A program made the position numbers and the translations under genes. From Diprion similis (Eukaryota; Arthropoda; Insecta; Hymenoptera; Diprionidae), in the NCBI RefSeq assembly GCF_021155765.1, contig NC_060106.1:8935501-8999500 (forward strand): a stretch of 64,000 nt of DNA, given 5' to 3'. Positions 26,401-38,414 of the stretch are shown here, piece by piece. The notes beneath the pieces are model-generated. The model was not told the DNA's origin, ran no database searches, and saw only the letters and a program-made list of their open reading frames with translations. The first letter of the stretch is position 1; each line of letters begins with the position of its first letter.

Positions 26401-29400
26401 CGTGCAAATTTCATCTGAACGGAGCGCAAAAAGGGGGGGGGGGAATCGTTGACAATCAAAAACGATATCAATTTTTATATTATTGTGGTTTTCATGCGGT
26501 TTCACCGAATTTTAAACTATCCGTGCGGGCACCGGACCAAAATCGAAGTCGAAAGTTTTCGTGAGGATCTTCAGTCGCGATATATCGATAGGCGACTTTC
26601 ACTCTACGCGTTAAACCGTGGGAATCGTAATACCGACTACTTTTAATTCAACGTGAATTATTGATGTCTGCAGGTGGTCTGTCTGTATACGTGTCCGTAT
26701 TCACGTACTTACTGGTTTGTGTATTTAAATGGGATTTTACGCACGTTCGACTCGCCCATCTCGTTGTCGCATATCCTCGGGGATGTCGTTTTTCACGAAT
26801 GTTCAAGAACTCTGATGTATAATGCATCCTTGATTCTATTTCTAAGATAAAGGATGTTTGTTTTATATTCTCGCTACCAAAGCGCGAAGCCTCGCGGTAT
26901 ACTTGATGGGATCCAAATTTCTAAATTACGTAATTTTATTTATCATACGCTGCTTAAAACAAGTAGCTTGTTAGTCATAAACGCGGCACGTAACTGCCGC
27001 GGCCTTTTGACCCCTCAAATACCACATTTCTCAATAAAAGTTATACACGCTTATACCTACTATTACGGGTAACACTGTAATTAGGCGTGATCGGAGAATT
27101 TTGACGCTATTAATACGGACAGTGAAAACTTGAAACGATTTAGGGAGCACAATGAGTTGTACTATACTTCGCAGAATGTTAAAGATAACGGTTTTGTTAA
27201 TCAATCTTACCACACCTACTCGGTGAACTTTGATGTTTTCACTTATGAAGAATGCGCGAATTTTCATACTTTCACACATTAAAAATCAAGATTTCACTGC
27301 GAACGAAATCAGCATTTACCGGTAAGACAATATTTCATTATTTATCCAAGCCCTTCACGCGTCGGGCTTTTACGAGATAATCCAACTTCAAAGTACCGAG
27401 AATCATATGAAATCGCCTCATCGCGTAACTGATCGCGTCTTTAACTCTTCCCAATATGTATAAATTTATACACAATTTTTCAATCTGATAAAACATATCA
27501 TTATCACAGCTAACCACGTCTTGCATTTGGAGCATGAATGTTGAAATCTGTACAATTGCTCCGCGTAAAATTTAGCCGATATATATGGAGGGTCTTTGAG
27601 TATTTCGTTCACGGTGGAAACTTGGCGATTTCCATATCTATTCTCATGTCACGTGGCACGTGGTTCCGACTCGCTTCCGCTCCGCAAAACTTTCCTGAAT
27701 TAACTAATTTCATCCGAGGAGGATCTAATCTAATACCTATCTCCGCTGAAGGTATTATAAAAATATTACACCCCCAAGCACGCCCATAATTATAAAACAT
27801 GAATTTACGAAGATTGGATGCAAACACTGACGCTGAATTATACGCTAATTGAAACGCGCACAATCTCGAGCTCGCCGCTTTGCCGTGAACTTAAGTTATC
27901 CTCTCTATCACTCTCAGTCTACACTTACCCACAAATATAAATCCTTCAAAGAGATCTAGATCGAAGTCGAACGTAGCAATGCGTTAGAGATAGGTAATAT
28001 GGACTACAAGAATTAGTTGAACCCCAAGCAATATAGTCCTTCAAAGATTATAACTACTGATTTCCTAGCGACTACACGTTTCGTCGTCTGCTCAAATTTA
28101 ATGCGCATGCGCTAGAATTTGTTACATACATATGCCGGTTGGCCACCCTGGCAAACAGCCGCTCTCACATTGCAGCGCGTGCGCGTTACATTTGAGCATA
28201 CGATGAAGCGTGTGGTCGTTAGGAATTCACACAGTATATATATAATTAGCGGTTGCAAAGCCACGGTCACGTTAGGCAAGCAACTCGCATTATTTCCTGT
28301 CTACCTGTTCTTTAACTATTTATACCAAAAAAATCTATAGTTGCCGTTACTACGTAGTCTCAGCTATCTTCACTTTTGACCATATCAGTATTATCTTGTG
28401 AGTTTGTAACTACGTATTGCCATAATTTGATGTTGATGTAAAAATAAATTGATATGCAATTACCAGAAAATATAGTATCAGCAACCAGAATTAAACTAAA
28501 TAATTACTTGTACTATATCTTCTTGTAATTCGGATAATACTTAACCCATTATCGTGAAGATACCGATTTTTCTAGAATTTTCCTGCCATTTGTAAGCACT
28601 AATCAGTGTCGAAGTTTCATCATCCCATCAGTTTAACGTGACGTTGAGCATGTACCGATAGATACAGAACTACCTGACGTGTGCTGGACTTTAATTGTCC
28701 AGCTAGCTTATAGTTGGTTATAGTTTACTTTGATCGGAACGATACAACATCCGGCAAATGCGATGACTATTATTAGCGAGCGTGATTTTGAATAGTGGGT
28801 GTCGCTCGAATCAGGGACATTGCAACACACGTTGAACGAAACGCAGAATAATAGGCCGGATCAAATCGGTAGCAGTAATAAGGAGGGATTTTTTTCACCC
28901 TTTTGTTCGCTCCGAGGTATGAAGTCATACGTGGATAATATTGACAGCAAAGACTGCAGCCCTGAAAGTGACTTAATCGCAATTTGAACTTGTATTCGCT
29001 CGAAGGATTTTACTGGGCCTTATTATTAGGTATACACGCGCAAATGTGACACAACGTTACAGAACGAGCCTTGAGCCCGTGGCGTGTGAACGAGTTATTA
29101 ATTGTTCCCGGCTCCTTGACTCGCTTGAAACTAGACTGCAGTGATACGTTGGTTCACAAACTCGCAAATAAGGCCAACTTTGTAATTAACGCGTGCCATC
29201 TGCCCTATAATATTAATAATGATAATGACAATAATAACAACAACAACAATAATAATAATAATAATAATAACGGCCGGAGACGATTCATGGTTATTTATGT
29301 ATTATACGAACGCGTTTTTATTATTATTACACAGAGGAAAGATGTAATTCGTGCGAATTTGAAATTTCTTAACGGTGAGAACTTCGTTGTTAAATTTCAC

Positions 29401-32400
29401 TTTCAAGTCAACGCGTACATCGTTCCACTCACGCGTATGCTTGCTCAATACTTGGTACATTGCCTGAAGATTAAGTGAGTCCTGTTAATTTATCAAGCTT
29501 GCAATTGTACTTGAAATGAGAAAAAAACGGGGTAACTACTTGAAGACAATCGATCCATTGGGTTCGAGATAAAGACAAAATTCAAAGCTCATAATTGCTG
29601 GTTTTTTAATGGGGTAATTGTGGATTGAATTACAGCCATTCTATCTAAATTTCGTTTCTTCTACTTCCGTACATCCGAAAGAAAATGTGAGATATCGTTT
29701 TCATACTTAATTCTGTCGAAACTGGGTACATTTTACAGTCTCGGTTAAACGATTGTTTTTCTGCACATTTTACCGAGAGTCTGAAATTTTCTAGTAATCG
29801 AAACATGTCGTATGCAACAGCTAAAAATTGATTTATTCCGATTTTGATGCGTATTGGGTAATTGGCTAAACGGGGGAAAGCTAATTCCTTATCGGACTCA
29901 AGACGGTCGTAACGAAGAGGACAGGAAAGTAAAATTATAGATATCAATGGGTGGTTTCTCTTCGAGGTAAGATTTTGGTCAAACGAATCCTGACTTCAGT
30001 ATTCAACGGAATACGTGTAAAAAAGCTGCCGGCGATTCACGCTCCGTACTTTCATCATTTGTAAAGACAGTTCACGCCATGCGAAATATCAACACGTGTA
30101 GCCGGAGACAGCCATTCGATAGGCGATATTTTCGGCGTCGGGTCAAGTTGAAGGCACGTTAAGATGAGGTACGGATGAACAAATGGCGAGGCCCGAAGCG
30201 TTTGATTCGATCATCCGGCTATGCAGATAAAATTAATATCCCCGAGTTATGTGGCAAACTAAACAAACTAAAAACCGTCTGCGGTAAAAGACGAAGAGCG
30301 TCGGCCTCAGCCAAGAGTTCATTACCTTCGGTCTACCTGCACCTTGTAACGTGACCCATATGCCGCTGTGCTCATCGCTATTAGCACGAGCTCGATAATT
30401 TTTTCGCAATTACGTTGGATCGTGTGTCACGTTAATCGTAGACAAGCCAATAAATTGGTCAGGCTGTGAAGTTTGCATGGATTTTTCTGCCTATCACGTA
30501 GGTATTATAACCACCGGAAATTAAAGCTGCAATTAAAATTCATCAACGATTGTTTTACCAAAGCTTTTGTGCTTGTGTTATAATTGCGTGGGAAATATTC
30601 TTATATTTATATACAGACGCAATTTTTGTCTGAATAAATGCAAGATGAAAGATTTTCTTAGGATAGATCGAGAGACTAACTTTTTTTGTACCTACTGTAT
30701 CGTCGATATATGGGCGTGAATCAGATTCTGCGGACCTGATTGTATCCACTCATTTTTATTTCCCGAAATTAAATGAAATTTAGAACTCTGAAAGCGTGGT
30801 TGAAGAATAATCGATGGTAATTCGATTTGGAAAAGAATATTTCTTTCAGTACGAGAAAAACAATTTTTTTACTGTAAAATTGAACCACAAAATCCCAATT
30901 TCCACAATTCAAGAGTACTCATTCCATTCTTAATTGAAGTCGACGAGTATTTTAGTTGTTTCAATCAAATTCACCTGGCAATGAATAAACTTTATTATCG
31001 GCTCTGAGAACTTTTTCCTATAATTATCTTGTTTTGAAACTATTGTAGGATGTTGACTGTAAATTTGAGAATATTGAGACGAGTGGAAAAATATTAAGAG
31101 ATATTAATCATTTGAATCAGTGGCCCATGCCGCAGAGTCACGTTGCGTATGAGGCATTCCACTCCAAACCGACCTACGTCCGACTCTCGTAATCATCGAT
31201 TTTATTTATTTTTAAGTATGGTGTAGAGTGTACATAAAACATCTTCCACCGCGTTTTAGATTTTTGAATCCTTCCAAAAACGGAAAAACCCGATTTTCGA
31301 ACGAATATCCCAAATCGATTGGCTTTGGATTTTTCACATGAATTCTTTGTTAAAAAACGGAAATTTGAAGACTAAGATGGAAGTATGCAAGTTTTTGGTT
31401 TCGAAGCTACAGTAATTGTAACAGAAACAAGTAATCGAAAAGTGAGAAAAATCTGATTAAGTATAAATTTCAAAAACACAAAATTATATTTTATACGTTT
31501 TTTGTTTTCACTTTTCAATTGCTTGTTTCGCTTTGTATCTTCTAAACCAAAAGCGTAAAAGTGAAGAAAATCGAATTAAATACGAATTTCTATTTTTTAA
31601 ATTTTTATATAATTAATTTGATTTTTCTTACTTTTTAATTGCTTGTTTCGCCTGTAGCTTCTAAATCATAAGCTTGCCTACTTTTATCTTGGTCTCAAAA
31701 TTTTCGTTTCTAACGAAGAATTAATGAGAAAAATCTAAAGCCAATCGATTGGGGCCACTCATTCGAAATTCTGGTTTTCGTATTTTTGGGAGCAGAAAAA
31801 ATCAAAACCCATGATCCAAAAAATCCAAAGTTCGGCGATAGATGTATTCTTTCTACACTACACCATACTCAAAAATAAATTAAAAAATCGCTCATGGTAA
31901 GGATCATATGCAGGTCGGTTTGGCGTGGAATGTCTCATATACAGTTAGAGTATAATGGGTATGTAATGTCGTTTGATCATTAAAATTACGTCTAATCTCG
32001 ATCGATCTGTTTCCAAGAAATCTGAAAAAATCAAACCAAATCTGCTATTCAACCGCTGTCGAAATAGTTTGCACGATTATAAGTTGTTTGTATGAATGAC
32101 AATTTCCAGTGGACTTTTACGTTACCTTAGAAAGTTTCATGAAATTGAATACCTACTTAATAATGTTCTTTCTTTCATTTATCACCTCCAGTAGTTGAAT
32201 AATATTCACCGATTATTAGAAGCACATAATTTTTTTTACGACCTACTTAAGCTATTATATTGACCTCAAGACGGTTTTCTGGAATGGGTTTGTAATTAAT
32301 GCGGAAGATGGAGAAAGGAAGTTTCTTTCGAGACAAGCATATTTTTTTAAATTAACTGTATAAGTACGTTCGCCATAACGAGGTATAAGCTTTATACTAA

Positions 32401-35400
32401 TTAACTCTATCGATCCTCTTTTATTGTTTTGATTCTTTCAATCCTACAAATTCTTAACATTTTTCAATGCAAATTCGACACTATATTATTTTCCGATTCC
32501 ACTCCAAATCGATTGAATTTGGAATTGAGTAAGCCGATTACGACCTTCTTACTAAATAATAACTACTTTTTAATTAACGGTCTCCCAATGATAATTTAGA
32601 TAATTTATAAAAGCCTAGTTTACAGGTCCGATAAAACGAACAGCTCTGTCACCTCTTTGTGTTAAAAAAAAAAATTAAAAATTATCCAAGACACAAAACC
32701 GAAGAAATCGAATTCTTGTTAGAATTTTTTATTAACGTAACGTTTATTTATTGTAATGCCCGCATATGATGAGGCAAAGATGAAGAAGTTTCTACATTGA
32801 AAAGTATAAACTCCGCGGGCATAATACACCGATTAATTTGAAACGAGTATGTTAGTCTCTGTGTTGATTAATATTCTTACTGGGGATAGTGGTCCAGTCT
32901 TTCGCAGAAAGTTTGTCCGGGTTTTGCGCATCTTGGTGTGTGCCCAGGAAGAGCTGGTAAGAAGGGCTCGTGTCGAGGAGGGTGAGGACAGCCGTATTCC
33001 GAGCAGGGTTCAGGATTCGCGGCAATCACGAGGACCTGTAATCGAGGATACATTTGTCAGGTGTCTCAGCATTTCGTTAAGCCAAAAATACGGCAAATGC
33101 ATTAAACAAAATTTCCCACATGCCGTAAAGCTGTAGGTACATACATACAGTGTGCTAAGTAGCGTTGCACGCTAGTCGAAGACTTTCATTTTTTCCAAAC
33201 TTGTTACAGGCTTAAGATAGAAAAAAAAATTATAATCCGAGAGAGTAAAAGGTAATAGAGAACCTATTAACTTTTGAAAGTCTGAATTGATTATCCATGT
33301 TTACCGATTACAAATTTATACCAATATCCCATCGCGTATATTCGGTTTAATTATTTCTCGTATAAATCATCATCGTACAAGACGCGCTTCCTATATAAGT
33401 TAAGTAACAAATGTCGATGTCCTGGTTTACGGATATGCATTTAATTTATAAATAGAGACGTGCGTTGCTTAGTAATATTCATAAGACACCTAAATCGGTC
33501 ATCTGATTACTGATTGATTTTATTTTATTTTGTCTTTCTTCACAGGGATCTGGTAACAAAATCTGATTATTAAACCTACATTCGTATAACAGCATTACGC
33601 TTTTGTTGGTGAAATATAATACTTCCTGTAATTATACAATTAAACATTTCTATTGCTTCACCGAGACTTTTAATGTTCGTATGATAAATTTTCGTCGTAT
33701 TTTACAGACTGTATTTTTTTATTTATAGGATTTTCACTTATATTCTCACGATGATGGGCATCATGCTGTAGAACACCATAATGCAACACGATAATTGGAA
33801 CGTAGGCAACTTCAGGTTAGTGAAGAAAGTCTTACTAAGAATTATGTTACAGATGAGCATTTAGATAATATTACGTATATGATATAAAGAGACACACGAC
33901 ATATCTACCACACTATTGTGTAGAATAGTAATAATTCTTTCGTACGGGTGAGAAATTTCACCGCCGGACGCGTTGTTTTATACGGGCATTCCCTGCGAAA
34001 TCCCCAAGGTTTCATTTTTTTTTTTTTTTTTTTTTTTTGCCATTTCCGAAAATGGAATTTATTTTTCCTTGCATCCATTTATAAACAGACGAATGCCACG
34101 ATTTCGTTTTAAATAGATATACGCGACTTGATGCTAGATAATAATTAGTTGTATATAGTATTTTAGAAATGCATTTATTTGCAAAAAAAGCAAAGCATCG
34201 GACTTTAAGACAGTTTTTTTTTAATGTCAATAATTTATTGAGATTTGACAATTTTTTAATTGAAAATTGAATATGAAAAAAATTATCATAAGATTTGAAA
34301 TTAATCGTCAATCGAGTCGACATGGAATGCCCCGTATATACATTTATGAACATGGTAAGGTGCCAAGTATATTAATCGTTGCGTGGATTATTACATACTT
34401 CAAATGATCTTTAAATCTGGAACGGAAATTACGACTATAAAACATATATAATACATATATTCTACGTACACGAGGACATTTGCAGTTTGAACCATGTAAA
34501 CGTATATATATAATTCTCCGAATCGTAGAAAGTCACTATTCGGATAAAACGTCGGTACCCTTATCTCAGATCTGAGTTTATACCGACAATTGCGTAGCTG
34601 AATCACGTAAGAATTATGCACACAAGGCAACAAATTTCATGTCTATTTTTTTCTAACAGTAAATTATATCCAATTTCACACCAATACAGTTCACCATCTA
34701 CTATGCAAAAAATAAATTCTCAAAAAATAAATTCTCAGAAATGAAACTCTCAAGAATTCATACTATTAAGCAAAAATTAAAAGAATTGATTATAAAATAT
34801 TACATGAAATGAAGTAAGTGTTGCTAGTGGACAAAAGCAATTGTAAATAAGTATTGTTAGAAAATAATGTTTGGAATCAATTGAAATTCCATATACGTAG
34901 TTGTTGTTTTGTATGTCGCGAACAGATAATAGGCTAAATGATACTGTTATTGAAAATAAAACTAGTGTCCAGACTGAAAATGACCATGTAATAAATCACA
35001 CGATGTTATGAACGAAATCAACATATAATTTATTACATGATGTACATATCTTGTGAATTCGAGAAAACCATGCAAAAAATGACCTTATAAATTACAAATG
35101 CACGAATCATCAAATACACTAGATCAAAAATCGTTTGTGATGTAAAAGTTAGTTTTATATCCACTCCTGAATGCTGGTGCTATTCTTGTGGCACCTCTCA
35201 ACCAGAATATAACTATGTACTGTGTGTGTGTGTGTGTGTGGTTATACAGTATATTCTGTTACACATAACAATTATATGTCGAGGAAAAATTTGACAACAA
35301 ATCTGAACCTATCACGATTTCACCTTAGACGTGAAATCATCCTACAATCCCTTAGAATTCACTCTCGTTTAAATTTCTTTCTACCTTCCGTCAAGCCAAG

Positions 35401-35688
35401 CAATTGCCCTCCGGGCCCCAAACCTACTAAACTAACCCGTTTAGTCGTTCCATTGACCGCGACTTTGACCATCGCGACGTTGCCAATAATTTGGTGATAG
35501 TTTACAAGCGTTGGAAATATTTCGAAACGAAAATCGATGAATCAGGCCCCGTGCAATGGTTCCCCTATATTATGGAGTTATGGAGGTACGAATCCCCATT
35601 GCACGTGCGCAAAACCAATTATACTTGATAGCGAGGATTTATAGTTGGCCAGGGGTTAGGCCACCTTGACCTTCAAAATTAAACGATA

Positions 35689-35722
<34 letters not shown>

Positions 35723-38414
35723 TTTTCATTCTCGGCTCGCAGGTGTTTCGACGAGTCGTATACACCTTATACGAAACTTTCTAGTCCAAGTCGCGCGGCA
35801 TTACGCCTCGTTTATGTATATTATACGAACCGAGGTGTGACCTAGGCATATGTATGTAGGGTGTCCCATTGTAAACGACCCACTGGGTTGCCTCCAAATG
35901 TGGTAGGGATCCAGGGAAATGGTTCGGTCAAATGTTGCTTGGTTTCAAGGCAGTGCAGTCGCGTAGAATCAACAAAGTCCTACGTAGTTTCAGTGGGGGT
36001 CAAAAGTTTGAAGGGACAATATTGCAAATAGCGGATATATCGAAATTTCGAACATGCGAAAATGAACTAACGAAAGTTGAATTGGTCGAAATCTTGATTT
36101 TTTGAAGTGCTACTGATTAGTAGTCAATCTAATCAGTGACACTTTCGAAAATCTTAGATTCCAACTTTCGTTATTTCGTTTTCTCATGTTTGAAATTTCG
36201 ATATATCGGTCATTTGCAATGTTGATTCTGCCAAGTTTTCACCCCCACTCAATAGTTTTCGCGGTTTTTGAGTTACGATACAGCGATTCTTACGTCAAGT
36301 CTTCCATCCGTTTATTTTTCGGGTCATTGATTCCAAATTATCGAATTCAAATATCCTGTGTAAAAAGCTTAGAGAAACTTGAATGATTTCAAATTAGTTT
36401 GATGTATTTAGATGAAACGAATGGTCACTTTTGCTTGAAACATTTTTGTGGACTTCATGCAACTGCTTCTAGATTCATCGCAGTAGATATTTTGAATGGG
36501 ACACACTTTACGGTCGTGAGTATGAGGTATGCGTGAGACACGTTGGCACAGAAAGCTCTTCGTCAAGTTCCGTTAGAGAACATCCAGTCGTGTAAATCTA
36601 CTTCAGATAGGTTAATACTGAAATAGATATATACGGACGTTTTCTAACATTCTTCGTTAATTGACGTTTGTTATTTTCGTTGACGCGATGGTTATTCTGA
36701 CACCTCGTATTATAAGCGCGTATATGTATATATCTACGAGATTTGAGTGATTATTTAGATACTGGAAAAGGTCCGATAAAAATTTTTTCCCAATTCAACA
36801 AGCCTGCCGACGTAAAGCAATTGAAACTTTCGAGAATAGAATGCGCTGAACATTTCACATGATTTCAAACTTCAACAATTTCTGGATGCACATTCAGGAA
36901 GAACCCTTGAAGCAGAAATTAATAAAATTACATATTAATGTGTACTTAATATTATACCCCAGATATTAAATGTAACAATGATGGCGAGCGGTAGAAATGC
37001 AAGTGAAACTCGTTGAAGGGAAAAAATTAAGGTCCGTTGGGTAAGACTTTTCAATACTGTTCTCACATCGAAAATCGGCTCAACCACAGTTTCTGTTGTG
37101 AGAACGCTGAGCCCCCAGTAACGTCTAGTTACTCCCTTTTGTAACCTACTAGTGAAGTACTTATCAATTTTTTTGTGACAGTTAAAAATCAAAAACAAAA
37201 AAAAAAACAGAAAGATTTTTTTTGGCACACATATTCATAGATAATCAATGATTCGTTAAAAAGAAGAATTAAAGGACGCAGTTATTAAAAAAAAAAAAAT
37301 ACCGTAATATTTATTGAACGGAATCCATCATGCTCGGGAATTTTTTTCTTCTCTTTTTTTTAATTATGGCAAATTAACAATAAATCTTTTCGAGATAGAT
37401 CAAAACAACTTCTATCCGATGCTCAAAAGCCACAAAAAATAATTACCGGCTTAGTAGGGGGTCCATGCTGCTCTGGTCTCCCCCATATTTAGGTTACCAG
37501 TAAGTAAAAAGTCGCATTCGCCGATTACGTCTTATACCCTCGTGTTATGCTTTGAAGATTTCGAACCTGCTTTTACTGAACGTAAGTGAGTAGGCAAGTC
37601 CAATTTGCGGTCTGTCAGACGATGATTAACTCGATGCAATTAGAGACCCGCAATAACGCGCGGGAAAAGCGATCGAGTTGAATAAATTTACGGGTAATAT
37701 ACACACGACCATGTGGTGTGAGTGTGTGAGTTTGTGAGTGTATGTTACGCTTGCACGACACAGTGCTCCCAGTTTTCAAGTGAAGGTTGAAATATGAACG
37801 TCAAGGTTTCACGCTGCACAATGTCAACGACGGTTTTCAACGGCTCATTGTGTCTGCAGGCCTGATTTCGTAGCCTGCATAATTGTTTCGTCGTTTTTTC
37901 CGAGATTACGTCCTTGCGAAAAAAATCTATAGACAGACACGTATCGCATCTCGCGTAGAGTACCTTATACGTAAACGATGTTCGCGCGTGGCCGGAACAC
38001 TGGAATCATAATCTTACTTATGAGGTCAGGTAAATGAAAGTTGTTTAGTATGTGGTTGAATAAAATTTCTTCAGCTACACAGATGACACCGTAGAAGATG
38101 AAAGACACGACGTGTCACTTAAAAATCTGACTAATACTCCTACCATGCAGATTTAGAGTCAATTAGACACGAACCTTGCACAATCAACCCTGTAAGTATT
38201 AAATCTGCAAATTCATACCGAATGTTACTTAACTCTTACTTAATTATGAAATTTGCGTGTGTGCTGCGGGCGCAATGCAAAACCACCGCACGATATCCTC
38301 GTGGTATGTGCGATTTATCATTTATTTCATAAAACTTTTAAGGTTTGTCTCTACACGTGTGTTTTGAATGGGCAAACTTACCGTTAAAAAAACACCCGTA
38401 AGTCGCAGTATCAT
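20231..38414 (-). CDS. Spätzle-family pro-ligand (neurotrophin-like cystine-knot cytokine), 7 coding exons, 356 aa
   Basis: Secreted precursor of a Toll-receptor ligand. Coding exons: 38382-38414, 32881-33035, 22256-22345, 21780-21929, 21464-21661, 20689-20961, 20231-20402 (1,071 nt). All introns are GT-AG and every phase fits. Residues 1-17 form a signal peptide (MILRLTGVFLTVLVIAA). Residues 18-63 hold four cysteines (22, 27, 47, 55). Residues about 63-90 form a conserved prodomain helix containing LIRYLIDKWSFDYNTLL. Residues 94-208 are rich in Pro, Tyr, Gln and His and look disordered. A furin-like RSRR site ends at 246, leaving a 110-aa mature domain with cysteines 258, 299, 304, 308, 318, 347, 348 and 350, including YTSRC, YVQKRLVAL and FWFPHCCTC. 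The family is clear from the knot. The short length points to the Spz5/Spz6 class, but Spz3 is not excluded, so no symbol is given. Drosophila relatives are cleaved by proteases and bind Toll receptors in immunity, patterning or neuronal survival. Confidence 0.9.
20689..20961 (-). CDS. Spätzle exon 6 (processing site and first half of cystine knot)
   Basis: Acceptor TTCTTCAG, donor GTAAGT. Contains two basic clusters, RKRPRR (221-226) and RSRR (243-246). The second is the likelier convertase site. The knot follows, with PKAALNNRGNWMYVVN and the first two knot cysteines. Confidence 0.92.
21464..21661 (-). CDS. Spätzle exon 5 (Pro/His/Gln-rich linker)
   Basis: Acceptor AACGCAG, donor AG|GTAATG. 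The residues include a His run (QDHHHTHRQQ) and several Ser-Pro and Gln-Pro pairs. It looks disordered, as expected for the prodomain. Confidence 0.85.
21780..21929 (-). CDS. Spätzle exon 4 (Pro/Tyr-rich linker)
   Basis: Low-complexity prodomain rich in Pro, Gln and Tyr. The acceptor has a poor pyrimidine tract (TTTGAAG) but a good branch-point sequence (CTAAC) about 20 nt upstream, and phase is kept on both sides. The 5' boundary is the least certain junction in the gene. Confidence 0.78.
22256..22345 (-). CDS. Spätzle exon 3 (prodomain helix)
   Basis: Acceptor TTTCAG, donor CAG|GTCGGT. Encodes LIRYLIDKWSFDYNTLL and an acidic tail. The 10.5-kb intron before it is the largest in the gene. 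Confidence 0.88.
29212..29271. repeat. (AAT/AAC)n microsatellite
   Basis: Compound trinucleotide tract in Spätzle intron 2. It gives a poly-Asn open frame that is not a gene. Confidence 0.9.
31147..31942. mobile_element. Long palindromic foldback element (about 800 bp)
   Basis: The left end GTATGAGGCATTCCAC and the inverted right end GTATATGAGACATTCCAC start two arms that match along most of their length, about 350-400 nt each. Shared blocks include CAAACCGACCT, AAGTATGGTGTAG, CAATCGATTGGCTTT (left arm CAAATCGATTGGCTTT) and GAAGCTACAG. The middle contains a second copy of the CAATTGCTTGTTTCGC block. No open frame. It lies in Spätzle intron 2. A non-autonomous foldback/MITE is the best explanation. 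The superfamily and target duplication are not determined. Confidence 0.75.
32881..33035 (-). CDS. Spätzle exon 2 (rest of signal peptide, Cys-containing prodomain)
   Basis: Acceptor ATTACAG, donor CA|GTAAGA. Encodes residues 12-62 plus two bases of codon 63. It contains EPCSEYGCP and CAKPGQTFCERLDHYP, a cysteine-bearing prodomain pattern typical of Spätzle paralogues. Confidence 0.88.
33979..34340. mobile_element. Small element with ends related to the 31.1-kb foldback
   Basis: Left TTATACGGGCATTCC and right GGAATGCCCCGTATATA are inverted to each other and resemble the GTAT...GGCATTCCA terminus of the 31.1-kb element. The interior is AT-rich and includes a 22-nt T run. Only the ends are similar, so this is tentative. 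Confidence 0.35.
34016..34038. repeat. Poly-T tract
   Basis: About 22 T residues inside the element at 33979-34340. Confidence 0.85.
35220..35240. repeat. (GT)n microsatellite
   Basis: About ten GT units in Spätzle intron 1. Confidence 0.9.
35691..35719. repeat. (CA)n microsatellite
   Basis: About fourteen CA units, 140 bp left of the foldback element at 35861. Confidence 0.9.
35861..36504. mobile_element. Palindromic foldback MITE (about 645 bp)
   Basis: Termini GTGTCCCATT and AATGGGACAC. Inner arms pair over about 110 nt around a centre near 36120. Blocks GTGGGGGT, TTGCAAAT, GATATATCGAAATTTC and AACGAAAGTTG occur on the left and their complements on the right. No coding capacity. It lies in Spätzle intron 1. 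Confidence 0.7.
38382..38414 (-). CDS. Spätzle exon 1 (start codon, half of signal peptide)
   Basis: Encodes MILRLTGVFLT and ends in phase 0 at a GTAAGT donor. It was chosen as the start because it alone supplies an ATG and a hydrophobic core that joins in frame to VLVIAA of exon 2, giving a textbook signal peptide. A shorter or alternative 5' exon remains possible. Confidence 0.75.

Larger units (their letters stand above)
22346..32880 (-). other. Spätzle intron 2 (10.5 kb)
   Basis: AT-rich intron with one long foldback element (31147-31942) and an AAT/AAC microsatellite (29212-29271). The open frames inside it are short and match nothing I recognise. No alternative exon is evident. Confidence 0.7.
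33036..38381 (-). other. Spätzle intron 1 (5.3 kb)
   Basis: Separates the two halves of the signal peptide. It holds a foldback element (35861-36504), a small element (33979-34340), GT and CA microsatellites and otherwise AT-rich sequence in which I see no exon. Confidence 0.7.

Noticed and set aside
29071..29478. 135-codon frame with a poly-Asn run
   Set aside because: Created by the AAT/AAC microsatellite inside Spätzle intron 2; no conserved features.
34985..35040. CATGTAATAAAT / ATTTATTACATG perfect 12-bp inverted repeat
   Set aside because: It is short and AT-rich, with no flanking duplication or second copy seen, so it is likely to occur by chance in AT-rich DNA.
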